64,000 nucleotides of DNA from SBAX01 sp043806315. Lineage in GTDB: Bacteria > Planctomycetota > Phycisphaerae > UBA1845. Both the position numbers and the translations under genes were made by a program. Shown here in pieces: positions 7,190-14,692 of this stretch. The stretch covers positions 8,370 through 72,369 of the forward strand of contig JAZDHF010000266.1 of assembly GCA_043806315.1 (NCBI GenBank). The letters run 5' to 3'. Position 1 is the stretch's first letter. Each line of letters opens with the position of its first letter. Below the pieces are notes generated by a model. The model ran no database searches. It worked only from the letters and a program-made list of their open reading frames with translations, and had not been told where the DNA came from.

Positions 7190-7222
7190 CGAGGGTACCA
7201 GCCCCAGAACCGCAATCCGTCA

Positions 7223-7245
7223 ACCTCCGGATGCGCGCCGGAGGT
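7223..7245 (-). promoter_or_regulatory. 5' leader hairpin of the Mom-like transcript
   Basis: ACCTCCGG (7223-7230) and CCGGAGGT (7238-7245) form a perfect 8-bp stem. On the minus strand it falls at the predicted 5' end of the transcript, and its 3' arm contains a GGAGG. In phage Mu, mom translation is controlled by an RNA structure; whether this hairpin does the same is inference. Confidence 0.45.
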
Positions 7246-7252
7246 CAATTCC

Positions 7253-7282
7253 AGAATAAAGGATACGCCGGGGAAAAGTCAA
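7253..7282 (-). promoter_or_regulatory. Promoter for the Mom-like gene
   Basis: TTGACT (7282-7277) and TATTCT (7258-7253) are separated by 18 bases. Each box matches the sigma-70 consensus at 4-5 of 6 positions. It reads left into the 5' hairpin and the Mom-like gene. Confidence 0.45.
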
Positions 7283-7428
7283 GTGAAAAATGGTGGCTCC
7301 GGTTGGGGGTCTACGGGCAGTTCGGGGGATGGTGAGCCGCGTTACCCCGGTTCCAACCGTGACCAGAGCCGCGTTACCCCGGCACGCGATGGGATCCGAG
7401 TCGGGGACTGGCGGTTCTGTGCGAGGTA

Positions 7429-7502
7429 TCGGGGCGGCTCGATTCGAACGAGCAGCCTCCTGGTCCCAGGCCAGGCGCGCTACCGGGCTACGCTACGCCC
7501 CG
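7429..7502 (-). tRNA. tRNA-Pro(UGG)
   Basis: Folds as a full 74-nt cloverleaf: acceptor stem CGGGGCG/CGCCCCG, D arm GCGT..GCGC with a GG loop, anticodon stem CCTGG/CCAGG with 7-base loop CCTGGGA (anticodon UGG), five-base variable loop, and T arm GCTCG-TTCGAAT-CGAGC. The discriminator is A and CCA is not encoded. It lies alone between the late operon and the Mom unit. It reads the four CCN codons, possibly supplementing host decoding, or it could be a decoy against tRNA cleavage. Confidence 0.93.
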
Positions 7503-7512
7503 ACAAGCGAAA

Positions 7513-7558
7513 GCGGTTCCTGGATACACCGGCCTGAGAACCCGTAACCAGGAACCGC
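7513..7558. other. Long-stem inverted repeat next to the tRNA
   Basis: GCGGTTCCTGG (7513-7523) and CCAGGAACCGC (7548-7558) form an 11-bp perfect stem around 24 bases. It begins 10 bases beyond the tRNA 5' end. On the minus strand it would be transcribed just before the tRNA and may guide processing or terminate late read-through, though no T run follows. Confidence 0.45.
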
Positions 7559-7566
7559 CAGCGGAT

Positions 7567-7620
7567 AGCGGAGCGCCGCGTCCGGCATTTGGACGCCTGG
7601 CCGTTTCCATGCGCTCCGCT
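7567..7620. other. Folded non-coding element with nested stems
   Basis: AGCGGAGCGC (7567-7576) pairs with GCGCTCCGCT (7611-7620), a 10-bp perfect stem. Inside, CGTCC (7579-7583) and GGACG (7591-7595) form a second stem with a 7-base loop. Together with the tRNA and the hairpin at 7513 it makes a structured RNA block in the 529-base gene-free stretch 7190-7718. No reading frame is supported there. Confidence 0.45.
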
Positions 7621-7718
7621 GGTGCATTTCCATCTCCACTCTACGGGCGCCGACCGGGAAAGTCAAGCGTCACTCTCCTGTAATGGCGCACTCGGCGAGC
7701 AGGGGGACGACTCCCTTT

Positions 7719-8060
7719 TCACCCCGGTATCCGTATAAACGAGACGATTCCCCCTACCGGCGTCGCCACACTGGACCCGATAACCAATCCAGTCCCGAGC
7801 GGCAATTTCTTGATGGCTCCAATAGGGCAGTAGGGAATCGCCACTCCGCCGTTCGCCGCGAAGGGCATGGGTCCACCGTAGACCTCTCCGAGGGTATCCT
7901 CTAAGGTGATTGAGTTCGCCGCAGTGCCTACCAGAATCCCGGAGACGAGCAGAATACACTTGCCCGCCACGCCCGCCACAACCGTCGTCGGGCCGAGCGC
8001 ATTGATATTAACCGCCGCACTGTCCGAACCGGCGATTATCAGTGCATCATAGTTCCACAT
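7719..8060 (-). CDS. Small virion-associated beta protein, 113 aa
   Basis: Starts MWNYDALIIAGSDSAAVNIN and continues with Gly/Val/Ala-rich strands (TVVAGVAGKCILLVSGILVG). Proteins like this in phage late regions are small beta-sandwich decoration or fibre-associated proteins. It is the last gene of the late operon, and its start overlaps the gene upstream by 14 bases. The exact role is unknown. Confidence 0.5.
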   Translation of the reverse strand: MWNYDALIIAGSDSAAVNINALGPTTVVAGVAGKCILLVSGILVGTAANSITLEDTLGEVYGGPMPFAANGGVAIPYCPIGAIKKLPLGTGLVIGSSVATPVGGIVSFIRIPG

Positions 8061-8472
8061 CCTGCACCCCCTCGACGATCTCGCCGTCGATCTTGAGAGC
8101 CTCGTGAGGCGTGTCCCAGACCCGTTGCCAAGCCGGGGTGTAGGCGCGGCACCAACCGTGGTGCTCCCAAGGATGATTATGGTCGTTCCGTTTCACGATC
8201 TCATGGATGTTCGAATCGGGCGGGATATCCGGCGGAGGTTGCGGAGCGGCTGGCGGTCGGGAGGCGACCGGCGGCGGCTCCGACTGTTTCTCCGGGGCTG
8301 AGGGATGGCTTGCGGCGGGTTGCACCAAGCGGATAACCGTGGGTTCCGTCGCCTTTTCCGCAAGGCGTATCAGCAGGGCCGTATGAGTCGCAGTCGCTTT
8401 TCGTTGCGCGAGAAGGATGGCCGCCAGGGCAACCACGGCGACCACCTGAAGTACCAAAATCGCTTCTGTCAT
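8047..8472 (-). CDS. Membrane-anchored proline-rich protein, 141 aa
   Basis: I took ATG 8472 (MTEAILVLQVVAVVALAAIL) because it gives a clean N-terminal membrane anchor and overlaps the upstream stop. A helical linker is followed by a Pro-rich stretch (PPPVASRPPAAPQPPPDIPP) and a His/Trp-rich C-terminal region. The design (membrane anchor plus Pro-rich linker) is spanin-like, but there is no proof. It sits downstream of structural genes. Confidence 0.5.
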   Translation of the reverse strand: MTEAILVLQVVAVVALAAILLAQRKATATHTALLIRLAEKATEPTVIRLVQPAASHPSAPEKQSEPPPVASRPPAAPQPPPDIPPDSNIHEIVKRNDHNHPWEHHGWCRAYTPAWQRVWDTPHEALKIDGEIVEGVQDVEL

Positions 8473-8663
8473 AATCCTACCCCCATGAGAGTGCGGAGAC
8501 GCGCCAGGACGACGGCGGGGGCACCCGTTAGGATGCCCCGATACGTCCACCCGATCTGCTGTCGCGCCGCCTGGTCGATGACGCCCGCCGGGAGAACTGA
8601 GATTGGGCCGGGAAATCCGACCCATGCTGCGGACTGGCGTTTGGCGCGACTGTCGATTGCCAT
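8469..8663 (-). CDS. Small conserved phage protein, 64 aa
   Basis: MAIDSRAKRQSAAWVGFPGP then ISVLPAGVIDQAARQQIGWT with a final YRGIL motif. Short proteins starting M(A)xDSRxKRxSAA and ending with R-Q-Q-x-x-W/F-x-Y-R-G-I are common in phage structural regions. It has a GGGAG ribosome site. Probably a small virion or assembly protein. Confidence 0.6.
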   Translation of the reverse strand: MAIDSRAKRQSAAWVGFPGPISVLPAGVIDQAARQQIGWTYRGILTGAPAVVLARLRTLMGVGL

Positions 8664-8665
8664 GG

Positions 8666-9940
8666 TTACGCTCCCGAGATCATCTCGTCTTCCGTGTACA
8701 CCGTGCCGTCGTCAGCCAACGCCTTCTTCGCGATCTTCGTGCCTGCGTCGTTGTAGATGGCCTTTTCCGTGGCTGTGACCGTCAACTTATTCCGCAGTGC
8801 CATGTACGGCAACATCACGGCCTGCTTGATCGTGGGCGTGGCCGTGGGTATGCCCTGCGCCGTCTCCGCGATCACGTCCGTTGCCAGTGCATCCACCACT
8901 TCGGTGTTGACCTGCGCCGGCGTGGCCCTAGTCGAGACCGTCGCGTCGAGGTTGGCCATGCGGGCGTCGCCCAAGGCGGTCAGGCCCGCTCCGGCGGCCC
9001 CAAGAGTCGTTGCGATCCCATCGACTACGGTGTCCACGGTTGCCACGGGAGCGTTAAGGTTGGCGAGTCTTGCATCTCCGAGAGCGGTAAGGCCCGCGCC
9101 TGCCACCCCCACTGTGGTAATCAGCGCCGCCACGTCGCCGGTCTGGGTCGTGCTGGCGGCGGCTGTGCCCACGCTAGCTAGGACGGTTACACCTGCCGCG
9201 CAAGTCACGGCCTGGGTCTTGATGGTATTCACGTCCACCTTTTGAGCATCCGGCACGGTCGCCGCGATGGGAGTCTGAAGGGTGATTACCGTCGCCGCTC
9301 CGCCGTGCGTTCCGTTGGCGAGGGTGACAGCCGGTACGCTCCCCACCGATCCGCTGAGGTTGCCCGTGACATTGCCTGTGATGTTGGCCGTCAGCGCCGT
9401 AGTGATCGAAGTGGCCGCGTTCGCGCCCGCGATGAAGACTCCGCCAGCCGCGCCCGCGACCGCAGCCGGGATTGCGCCGCTGGGGACGGCGAGCGCCCCG
9501 ATCAGTTTCGCATTCACGTCGGGAGTGCCTGCGGTCCCCGGAGTAAGCCAAGCCGTGCCGAGGAGTTGCGCCACGTTTATGTCGAGCAGATCCGTTCCCA
9601 CCAACGAGTCGTACACATTGGCGGGTAGCACGAAGTAATCGTCCCAGACGGGAAGAAAGGTTGCGGCCTCCGCCATCATCACGCGAAGCCTTCCGACTGT
9701 GTTCGTGTCCGTGGTGTCGAGAGTAACCAGAAACATCCCATAGGCGTCAAGCACGCTGGCGGTCACGGTCTGATGCCGAATCGCACCCGCTCCGCCGTTT
9801 TTACTCAGGAAGATTCCCGTCGTCGCATGGTCGATGGAGGTTATGATGCCCGCGCCCACCTCAAGAGTGACGCCATCCGTCTTGTCAAGGAACGGTCCAA
9901 ATGAAATCACCGCCGCAGTGCTCTGCTTTAGGATCTTCAC
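8666..9940 (-). CDS. Structural protein with repeated collagen-like/helical segments, 424 aa
   Basis: GTG start at 9940 after GGGAGGTGGGC. The N-terminal 130 residues look like a beta domain (DGVTLEVGAGIITSIDHATT). The middle is Ala/Gly/Thr rich with two copies of GAGLTALGDAR(L/M)ANL(N/D)A about 40 residues apart, a signature of phage fibre or virion-attached proteins. The C-terminus has LRNKLTVTATEKAIYNDAGT. Probably a fibre or appendage protein. It overlaps the next upstream gene by GTGA. Confidence 0.6.
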   Translation of the reverse strand: MKILKQSTAAVISFGPFLDKTDGVTLEVGAGIITSIDHATTGIFLSKNGGAGAIRHQTVTASVLDAYGMFLVTLDTTDTNTVGRLRVMMAEAATFLPVWDDYFVLPANVYDSLVGTDLLDINVAQLLGTAWLTPGTAGTPDVNAKLIGALAVPSGAIPAAVAGAAGGVFIAGANAATSITTALTANITGNVTGNLSGSVGSVPAVTLANGTHGGAATVITLQTPIAATVPDAQKVDVNTIKTQAVTCAAGVTVLASVGTAAASTTQTGDVAALITTVGVAGAGLTALGDARLANLNAPVATVDTVVDGIATTLGAAGAGLTALGDARMANLDATVSTRATPAQVNTEVVDALATDVIAETAQGIPTATPTIKQAVMLPYMALRNKLTVTATEKAIYNDAGTKIAKKALADDGTVYTEDEMISGA

Positions 9941-11631
9941 CGCCCACCTCCCATTCGCTTATAAGTCGCCATCGCCACCGGGATCGAGAGACCGCCGCCA
10001 GCGGCTGTGTAGGTGGCATAAATCGACGTTCTAACCGCCGTTAAAGTCCCATCCCAGGCGGCGATACTGGCGGGCCAAGTAGAGAACGTTGAGGCTTCGT
10101 ACCTATTCGTGTAGGTCCCGGCATCGTAATAAATGTTCGTCGTGTTGGGTTGGTTATGGCAAAGGTTGTAACTGGCCGCAGCCAAAGACACGACTAAAGC
10201 CTTCGTATACCACCGCGGAGTCGCATCCACAAAGGCGATAGTCGTCGTTGAACCTCGCAGAACAGCTGGAGAGTCATTATTGTAAATCCCCAATTGCGGA
10301 GTAGAGTTCACATTGATTTGTGCCGCATAAATAGAAATGGAAGAGACGTTGGCGGCTTCACTCAGGGCGTAAAGTGTGGCATAAACGTAGTTAGCATAGC
10401 GACCGTTGAATGAACCTCCAGCGGTGTCATAACCAAACACGGGATCGATGATAACCGGATACGCTGCGCTATCCAAAAATGCCTGCGGGATAGTCACTGT
10501 CAAACTCCCCGCATTATAATTCAGCAACCCCCAAACCCATGATCCCACCGCGTCGATGGCTTTCGGACGGAACAAGTGTCCCAACTTCCCGGTGCGGTAG
10601 ATCTTACCGGCAGTCGTGTTTAGCGGGCAGTTCTCCCAATAGATCGCATACGACCCGCCGATATGCGAAGGCCGGTCAGACCTTCCTCCTTCTGCGTCGA
10701 TCTCCCAGGATGAACCGTCAGACTCAACATTCGCCAGCAAGGGTTGGTAATACCATTCCACGCCGGGCGTTTGCTGGACGGACATAGAAATGGCGTTTAC
10801 CGGCGGTCGTGAGGCCAGGTATATTTCAAACTCGATTCCTCCCTCGGCGCTTTGGATTCCGTAGAAGCGAACGCGGGCCGTCGAACTCTTCCACTCGATA
10901 ACTCCATTGGCCTGCAATGCGGTTACCGATAGATTGGCGTCGGTCAGGCGGATAGATATGTTCGCCTCATTGTCCCATCGTTTGATCTTTATTTGTGGCA
11001 AGTAAGCGGAACGCGTCGCTAGATCACCTATCTCCACTTCGATCTTATCCTTCACATCGGCTTTAGGAACACCGAGAAAGGTATTGTCCACGACAGCATA
11101 AGTTATCGGAGTCGGTGTGTAATCTCCGGCTTGATATGTTACTTGAATTTCGATGCAGGAGATCCGGATAACCGGATTGGCGTCTGTCGAGATCACCCCG
11201 AAGTGCTGAAGCGGATTCGCGCCAATGCCATTAACATCATCCACGGTCCAAGGCAGCCCCGTGCGAGGGTTTAGCGGCCAATTATCCGACCGCGGCGTAT
11301 ACGTCGTCCCGGCCGGATTATGAGTGGCAGAGGCGTAGTAGGTCCCGCCAACCCTCAGCCGACCACCGAGGTTGTTCGTGCCTGCGCTCGGTTCGGCGTC
11401 GTAATATCGCACCTGCACCGAAATGGCAAACGCATTTGCCGGAATCGAGAACGGAGCGAAGCCGAACGTGATGTTCCCGGCCGCCCTGCCGTGGGCCAGA
11501 AACTCCGTCGGTGTTGGATCGGGGTATTTCGCCAGACGCAGATAGCGGCTGCCAACCGCTACAGCGGGCGTGCCGGTCCATGTACCGGCAACGGCGTAGT
11601 CGCTGATCGAAGGTCGGTTCTGGATGGGCAT
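9937..11631 (-). CDS. Large beta-rich structural protein, 564 aa
   Basis: Rich in Tyr, Asn, Ser and Thr with many short beta strands and no membrane spans or signal peptide. The N-terminal region (WTGTPAVAVGSRYLRLAKYP) and C-terminal region (TYTNRYEASTFSTWPASIAA) look like adhesin or fibre domains. GC is lower than in flanking genes. No catalytic motif was seen. Likely a tail or fibre component; no family could be named. Confidence 0.55.
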   Translation of the reverse strand: MPIQNRPSISDYAVAGTWTGTPAVAVGSRYLRLAKYPDPTPTEFLAHGRAAGNITFGFAPFSIPANAFAISVQVRYYDAEPSAGTNNLGGRLRVGGTYYASATHNPAGTTYTPRSDNWPLNPRTGLPWTVDDVNGIGANPLQHFGVISTDANPVIRISCIEIQVTYQAGDYTPTPITYAVVDNTFLGVPKADVKDKIEVEIGDLATRSAYLPQIKIKRWDNEANISIRLTDANLSVTALQANGVIEWKSSTARVRFYGIQSAEGGIEFEIYLASRPPVNAISMSVQQTPGVEWYYQPLLANVESDGSSWEIDAEGGRSDRPSHIGGSYAIYWENCPLNTTAGKIYRTGKLGHLFRPKAIDAVGSWVWGLLNYNAGSLTVTIPQAFLDSAAYPVIIDPVFGYDTAGGSFNGRYANYVYATLYALSEAANVSSISIYAAQINVNSTPQLGIYNNDSPAVLRGSTTTIAFVDATPRWYTKALVVSLAAASYNLCHNQPNTTNIYYDAGTYTNRYEASTFSTWPASIAAWDGTLTAVRTSIYATYTAAGGGLSIPVAMATYKRMGGGR

Positions 11632-11632
11632 G

Positions 11633-12034
11633 TTATTGAGTCGGCGTTGTCTGCACGTCCAACGTCGCCGTGAGCACGCCCTTCTCGCTGACTGTAATCT
11701 GCGCCGTGGCCGTCGTCGTCCTCAGATTCGTCGGCGGAGTCGGCCCCGCGTCTCCCTGGGCATCGTTGCTCGGGATGGATTCGAGACCTCCGGCGAACGC
11801 GCGGACCTGATAGCAGTAGATTCCGTAGGCGACCCCGCCATCGGTATACGTCTTCGCCGCGACCGCAGAAGCGTTGATCTTCGTCGGAATAGGGACGGCC
11901 GGTGTCGGGCACGCGCCCGAAGCCCGGTAGACGTTGAAGGTCACTCCCGGAGCGGGGTGGTCCCAGTTCAGGATAACGTCGCGCGTCTGCCCTAAGGCCA
12001 GCGCCGCGAAAACGAAAAGCGTCGAGAGTCTCAT
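11633..12034 (-). CDS. Secreted fibronectin type III-like protein, 133 aa
   Basis: The N-terminal segment MRLSTLFVFAALALG ends before a Gln and looks like a Sec signal peptide. It is followed by one fibronectin III-like domain (VILNWDHPAPGVTFNVYRAS, then YCYQVRAFAGG) and a second strand-rich end. A GAGG ribosome site precedes ATG 12034. A signal peptide on a phage structural-region gene is unusual; see findings. Confidence 0.6.
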   Translation of the reverse strand: MRLSTLFVFAALALGQTRDVILNWDHPAPGVTFNVYRASGACPTPAVPIPTKINASAVAAKTYTDGGVAYGIYCYQVRAFAGGLESIPSNDAQGDAGPTPPTNLRTTTATAQITVSEKGVLTATLDVQTTPTQ

Positions 12035-12041
12035 GGTGTCC

Positions 12042-12293
12042 TCACTTCCCGGTCTGCCGATGTTCCTTCAATTCCTGATAGATCCGTTCGAGCATCCGGG
12101 CATTCGAATCCAGCCGCTCCAAGACGCCGGCCTGCACCTTTTCGACTATGGCAAGCCGCGTGAATAATTCCGCTTCAGCCGCGTGCCGTTGCATCGCCCA
12201 CCCGCCCATCACGGACATCAGGAGAACCGCCAATATCCCCATGGCCCACCGGATGCTGATGAACCGCTCGCCGTTTTCGTTTTTACTCGTCAT
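12042..12293 (-). CDS. Membrane coiled-coil protein of the lysis cassette, 83 aa
   Basis: One membrane span (about residues 14-33: IRWAMGILAVLLMSVMGGWA) is followed by a coiled coil (LFTRLAIVEKVQAGVLERLD...) to the C-terminus. The topology is like inner-membrane spanins or XhlA-type lysis accessories. It lies two genes downstream of the endolysin with a GGAGG site. It is a candidate i-spanin, but no partner o-spanin lipobox was found. Confidence 0.55.
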   Translation of the reverse strand: MTSKNENGERFISIRWAMGILAVLLMSVMGGWAMQRHAAEAELFTRLAIVEKVQAGVLERLDSNARMLERIYQELKEHRQTGK

Positions 12294-12376
12294 CGTGAAC
12301 CTCCTGAGCTTGAGATGCCACAGCCTGCGCTACGGCGCGCCCCACAGCCACGGCGGGCAAGGGGCGATGGTTTACC

Positions 12377-12616
12377 CTATTCCCCATCCCAGGGGCGCTC
12401 CTGGGGCTTCAACGTGCCCGGCGGAGGGAAGGTCTTCACGTACAACGCGACCGCCAGCAGGCCGTTGACTACCAGACCGCCGCCGACGATCTGCCAGAAT
12501 GAGATGTCGAAAACGTCATACCCTAGCAGATTCCCGCCGATCACTGATCCGATTGCCGTGCTGAGACTGCCGATAGCCGCAGCCCCCAAACCGTGAAGCC
12601 ATTGTCGCCAGTTCAT
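12377..12616 (-). CDS. Holin-like membrane protein, 79 aa
   Basis: Two hydrophobic segments (about residues 9-30, GLGAAAIGSLSTAIGSVIGG, and about 41-63, IVGGGLVVNGLLAVALYV) with a short Pro-rich tail. It follows the endolysin directly (2-base gap) and has a GGAGG site. Size, topology and position fit a class II holin that would release the signal-less endolysin. Confidence 0.65.
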   Translation of the reverse strand: MNWRQWLHGLGAAAIGSLSTAIGSVIGGNLLGYDVFDISFWQIVGGGLVVNGLLAVALYVKTFPPPGTLKPQERPWDGE

Positions 12617-12617
12617 T

Positions 12618-13856
12618 TCACACCTCCACCTTCTCTCCCAAAAACATCGCCCGCTCCAACTCTCGCCGCGCTACCAGGGCATCCGAGACCACGCCCCGCG
12701 AGTGCCGCCAGCGGGAGAATTGATTTGCGGCTTCGACAACCTTACCCTGATCGAGTAGCCGCACCAGGGTCGATGCCCGGAACGCCCCAGCGCCTATATT
12801 GAAGCAATTATGTGAGATCAAGCCATTGGAGAAGAATGTCTTTGTGCTTGTCTGAATGCTAATGACCTCTCCATGGATTGCCGACTTGATCTCCAGGATG
12901 CCGGCCTTAGGGAGATTGTACATCCCCCTTACGCCGTCCCAATTTCGCATAGCGTTTGCGATGAGTCGCCTAGGGCGAAGAGTTCCGACCGCCCTAAATA
13001 CATCAGGTAGGCCACCCTGAATATTATACTGCCCATAGGCGACCCCCTTATTCGGTTTGTGACACCCAACAATGAATCCGCGCTCCCTAAGAAGTCGAAT
13101 AGCCAGGTCGGATACGGAGCCATCGTTTTGGCTGAACCCAACCTGTAACGACTTGTCTCCGGCTTGGCCTATAACGGTGGCATATCCTTCGCCGTCCAGA
13201 AACCCAGCAAGGTATCCTCCGTCATAACTGCAATCGGATTCCCACATGGGCAAGTATGGGAGTCTATAGATTCCATGCCGAAGTCCGCCGCGCCTTCCGT
13301 TTTCCGCTGTCATTCTGGCCGATAGTCGGTCTACGCGGGTCCATCGATACTTGGGATGGCCTGATGATTGAACCAGTATTCGATGGTCCGGAGTAGCGGT
13401 GAGTTCCCCATGATCGGTGAGAAGAATAAGTCGCTCCGACCGGAATCGCTTTACGGATTCGACGACGCCGATACGGAGTTTTCGGCTTTTCCCGCCATTA
13501 ACATTTTCCTCATCTATGCCCCAGATTTGCAATCCCGGCCTTACGGAGTCAGCGGCGACCCAACAGAAATCGGCGGAGAGAATGCGGGTCTCCGGTGCCA
13601 CACAAAGGCTCACAAGAGCATCGTACTGGCACTGTTCGAGAGGAACCCTGACCGTATTCACCGCCCGCTCGAATTCCCGCAGTCTCTCTCGTAGAAGCGC
13701 CTCCGCGTCAATCTCGGTGATCTCCCGGCCCAGCCATGCGGTCGGATTGACCTGGCAGCCGAACCCAATGGCCCAGCCGTCGGCGTCGGGATAAAGGTGC
13801 GAGCGGAAACCTTCGGCGCGCTTCAGGAAACTGAGACCTTGGGGGCTGAGAATCAT
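12618..13856 (-). CDS. GH24 lysozyme (endolysin) interrupted by an intein
   Basis: 412-aa precursor. Extein residues 1-84 carry the GH24 lysozyme core (KRAEGF with candidate catalytic E15, then YPDADGWAIGFG). Residues 85-350 are an intein starting C85-VAPETRIL, with a block-B TPDH motif at 155-158, a LAGLIDADG-type motif LAGFLDGEG (216-224), and the end NGLISHN before C351. Extein resumes CFNIGAGAF. Ligation gives QYDALVSLCFNIG, the normal GH24 helix, and a 146-aa enzyme. There is no signal peptide, so a holin is needed. The usual GH24 Thr and His after the Asp appear as Ala29 and Cys34. Confidence 0.88.
   Translation of the reverse strand: MILSPQGLSFLKRAEGFRSHLYPDADGWAIGFGCQVNPTAWLGREITEIDAEALLRERLREFERAVNTVRVPLEQCQYDALVSLCVAPETRILSADFCWVAADSVRPGLQIWGIDEENVNGGKSRKLRIGVVESVKRFRSERLILLTDHGELTATPDHRILVQSSGHPKYRWTRVDRLSARMTAENGRRGGLRHGIYRLPYLPMWESDCSYDGGYLAGFLDGEGYATVIGQAGDKSLQVGFSQNDGSVSDLAIRLLRERGFIVGCHKPNKGVAYGQYNIQGGLPDVFRAVGTLRPRRLIANAMRNWDGVRGMYNLPKAGILEIKSAIHGEVISIQTSTKTFFSNGLISHNCFNIGAGAFRASTLVRLLDQGKVVEAANQFSRWRHSRGVVSDALVARRELERAMFLGEKVEV
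12807..13604 (-). mobile_element. Intein with LAGLIDADG homing endonuclease
   Basis: This is the coding part for precursor residues 85-350 (266 aa). It has the splicing blocks (N-terminal Cys, TxxH, C-terminal HN/C) and one clear LAGLIDADG motif; a second motif is less clear. GC is much lower than in the extein: line counts give 28/60 at 12841-12900 and 28/60 at 13021-13080, against 43/60 at 12661-12720. That supports recent arrival by homing. Size is typical of a mini-endonuclease intein. Confidence 0.85.
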
Positions 13857-13978
13857 ATTATGAACCTACGCTCCAATGTCTTTCGGCTGACGACCTTGGC
13901 TTTCTCAAGCCGTTTTAGGGCGCGCCGCAACGCTGGCATTCGCGCGCGGAGGCGGGCTTTGATGGCGGCGAGAGTCAC
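13853..13978 (-). CDS. Small basic protein, 41 aa
   Basis: GTG 13978 overlaps the upstream stop (GTGA) and the TGA overlaps the endolysin start (ATGA). The product (MTLAAIKARLRARMPALRRA then LKRLEKAKVVSRKTLERRFII) is an amphipathic, strongly basic helix. Double coupling on both sides makes it credible despite its size. Possible roles: leader for endolysin translation or a small lysis-associated peptide. Confidence 0.5.
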   Translation of the reverse strand: MTLAAIKARLRARMPALRRALKRLEKAKVVSRKTLERRFII

Positions 13979-14163
13979 TTCGGCACCATTGGCGGAATCG
14001 GGTCCGCCTCAACGTCAAGTCCGAGCTTCGCCCACAGCGGACGCCAGAACTTGTACCAGCGTCGCCAACCTTCCCGGCGCTCTTCAACTGGGACATCCGA
14101 ATACAGTAGGATGAACACGTCGCAGATCCGCGAAATGGCAAGCGCCCAAGCGTCGGTGAGCAT
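13975..14163 (-). CDS. Hypothetical late protein, 62 aa
   Basis: MLTDAWALAISRICDVFILL followed by YSDVPVEERREGWRRWYKFW. A hydrophobic N-terminal helix could sit in or on the membrane; the rest is charged and Trp-rich. Similar short proteins precede endolysins in other phages. It is coupled to the 41-aa gene. Confidence 0.5.
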   Translation of the reverse strand: MLTDAWALAISRICDVFILLYSDVPVEERREGWRRWYKFWRPLWAKLGLDVEADPIPPMVPK

Positions 14164-14164
14164 G

Positions 14165-14653
14165 TCACACCCCCAGTTTCTTGGCGATCCCTTGAATCAA
14201 CGCCCGGTCTGCCGGCGTGAAGCCCTCAGTCTCTCGCGCGACGGCCGCTAGGTTTCGTATGTCCGGCAGGTTGCCGTACTTGAAATAGAGCTCGTACCCC
14301 TCTGGGATTTCCGCCAATGGCATCGGACAAGGCGGCACGCCCGCGCCTTCTACATTCGTGGCATCGGGCGGGATGTTTACTGATATCGCTTCGGCTTTGT
14401 CGATCTGCAACAGCTCAAGCATCGGCTTGCCGTCATCGCCGACAACCGGCAGGCCCAGTTCTGTGCGGGCGATCACGCGAGGATAAGACACTTTCGCGCT
14501 CCGGCTCTTCCAGGCGTCCGGATCGGACCAGTACTTCGGCCTTCTCTTCGGATCGAACGGCGGTGGTTTCAAACCGATGGCCGTTTCGTAATCCGCGGGC
14601 ATAGCGTAAGTCTTAAACAGTGCCAAGTCCGCAATTGAATTCACTTTCGACAT
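14165..14653 (-). CDS. Hypothetical protein, 162 aa
   Basis: Starts MSKVNSIADLALFKTYAMPA after an AAGGAG site. It is soluble, Pro-rich in the middle (NIPPDATNVEGAGVPPCPMP), and ends with a helix (TPADRALIQGIAKKLGV). No domain was recognised. It lies between a secreted LamG protein and the lysis genes. Confidence 0.55.
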   Translation of the reverse strand: MSKVNSIADLALFKTYAMPADYETAIGLKPPPFDPKRRPKYWSDPDAWKSRSAKVSYPRVIARTELGLPVVGDDGKPMLELLQIDKAEAISVNIPPDATNVEGAGVPPCPMPLAEIPEGYELYFKYGNLPDIRNLAAVARETEGFTPADRALIQGIAKKLGV

Positions 14654-14692
14654 CCCTTTCTCCTTTTCCTACCACGCGGCTATTGCGCCGCG

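Noticed and set aside
7567..7620. Possible second tRNA or tRNA remnant
   Set aside because: The inner stem has a 7-base loop, but position 33 is not U and no D or T arm fits, so it is reported only as a folded element.
13368..13694. Rightward frame antisense to the intein
   Set aside because: Shadow of the intein coding frame; no ribosome site or motifs.
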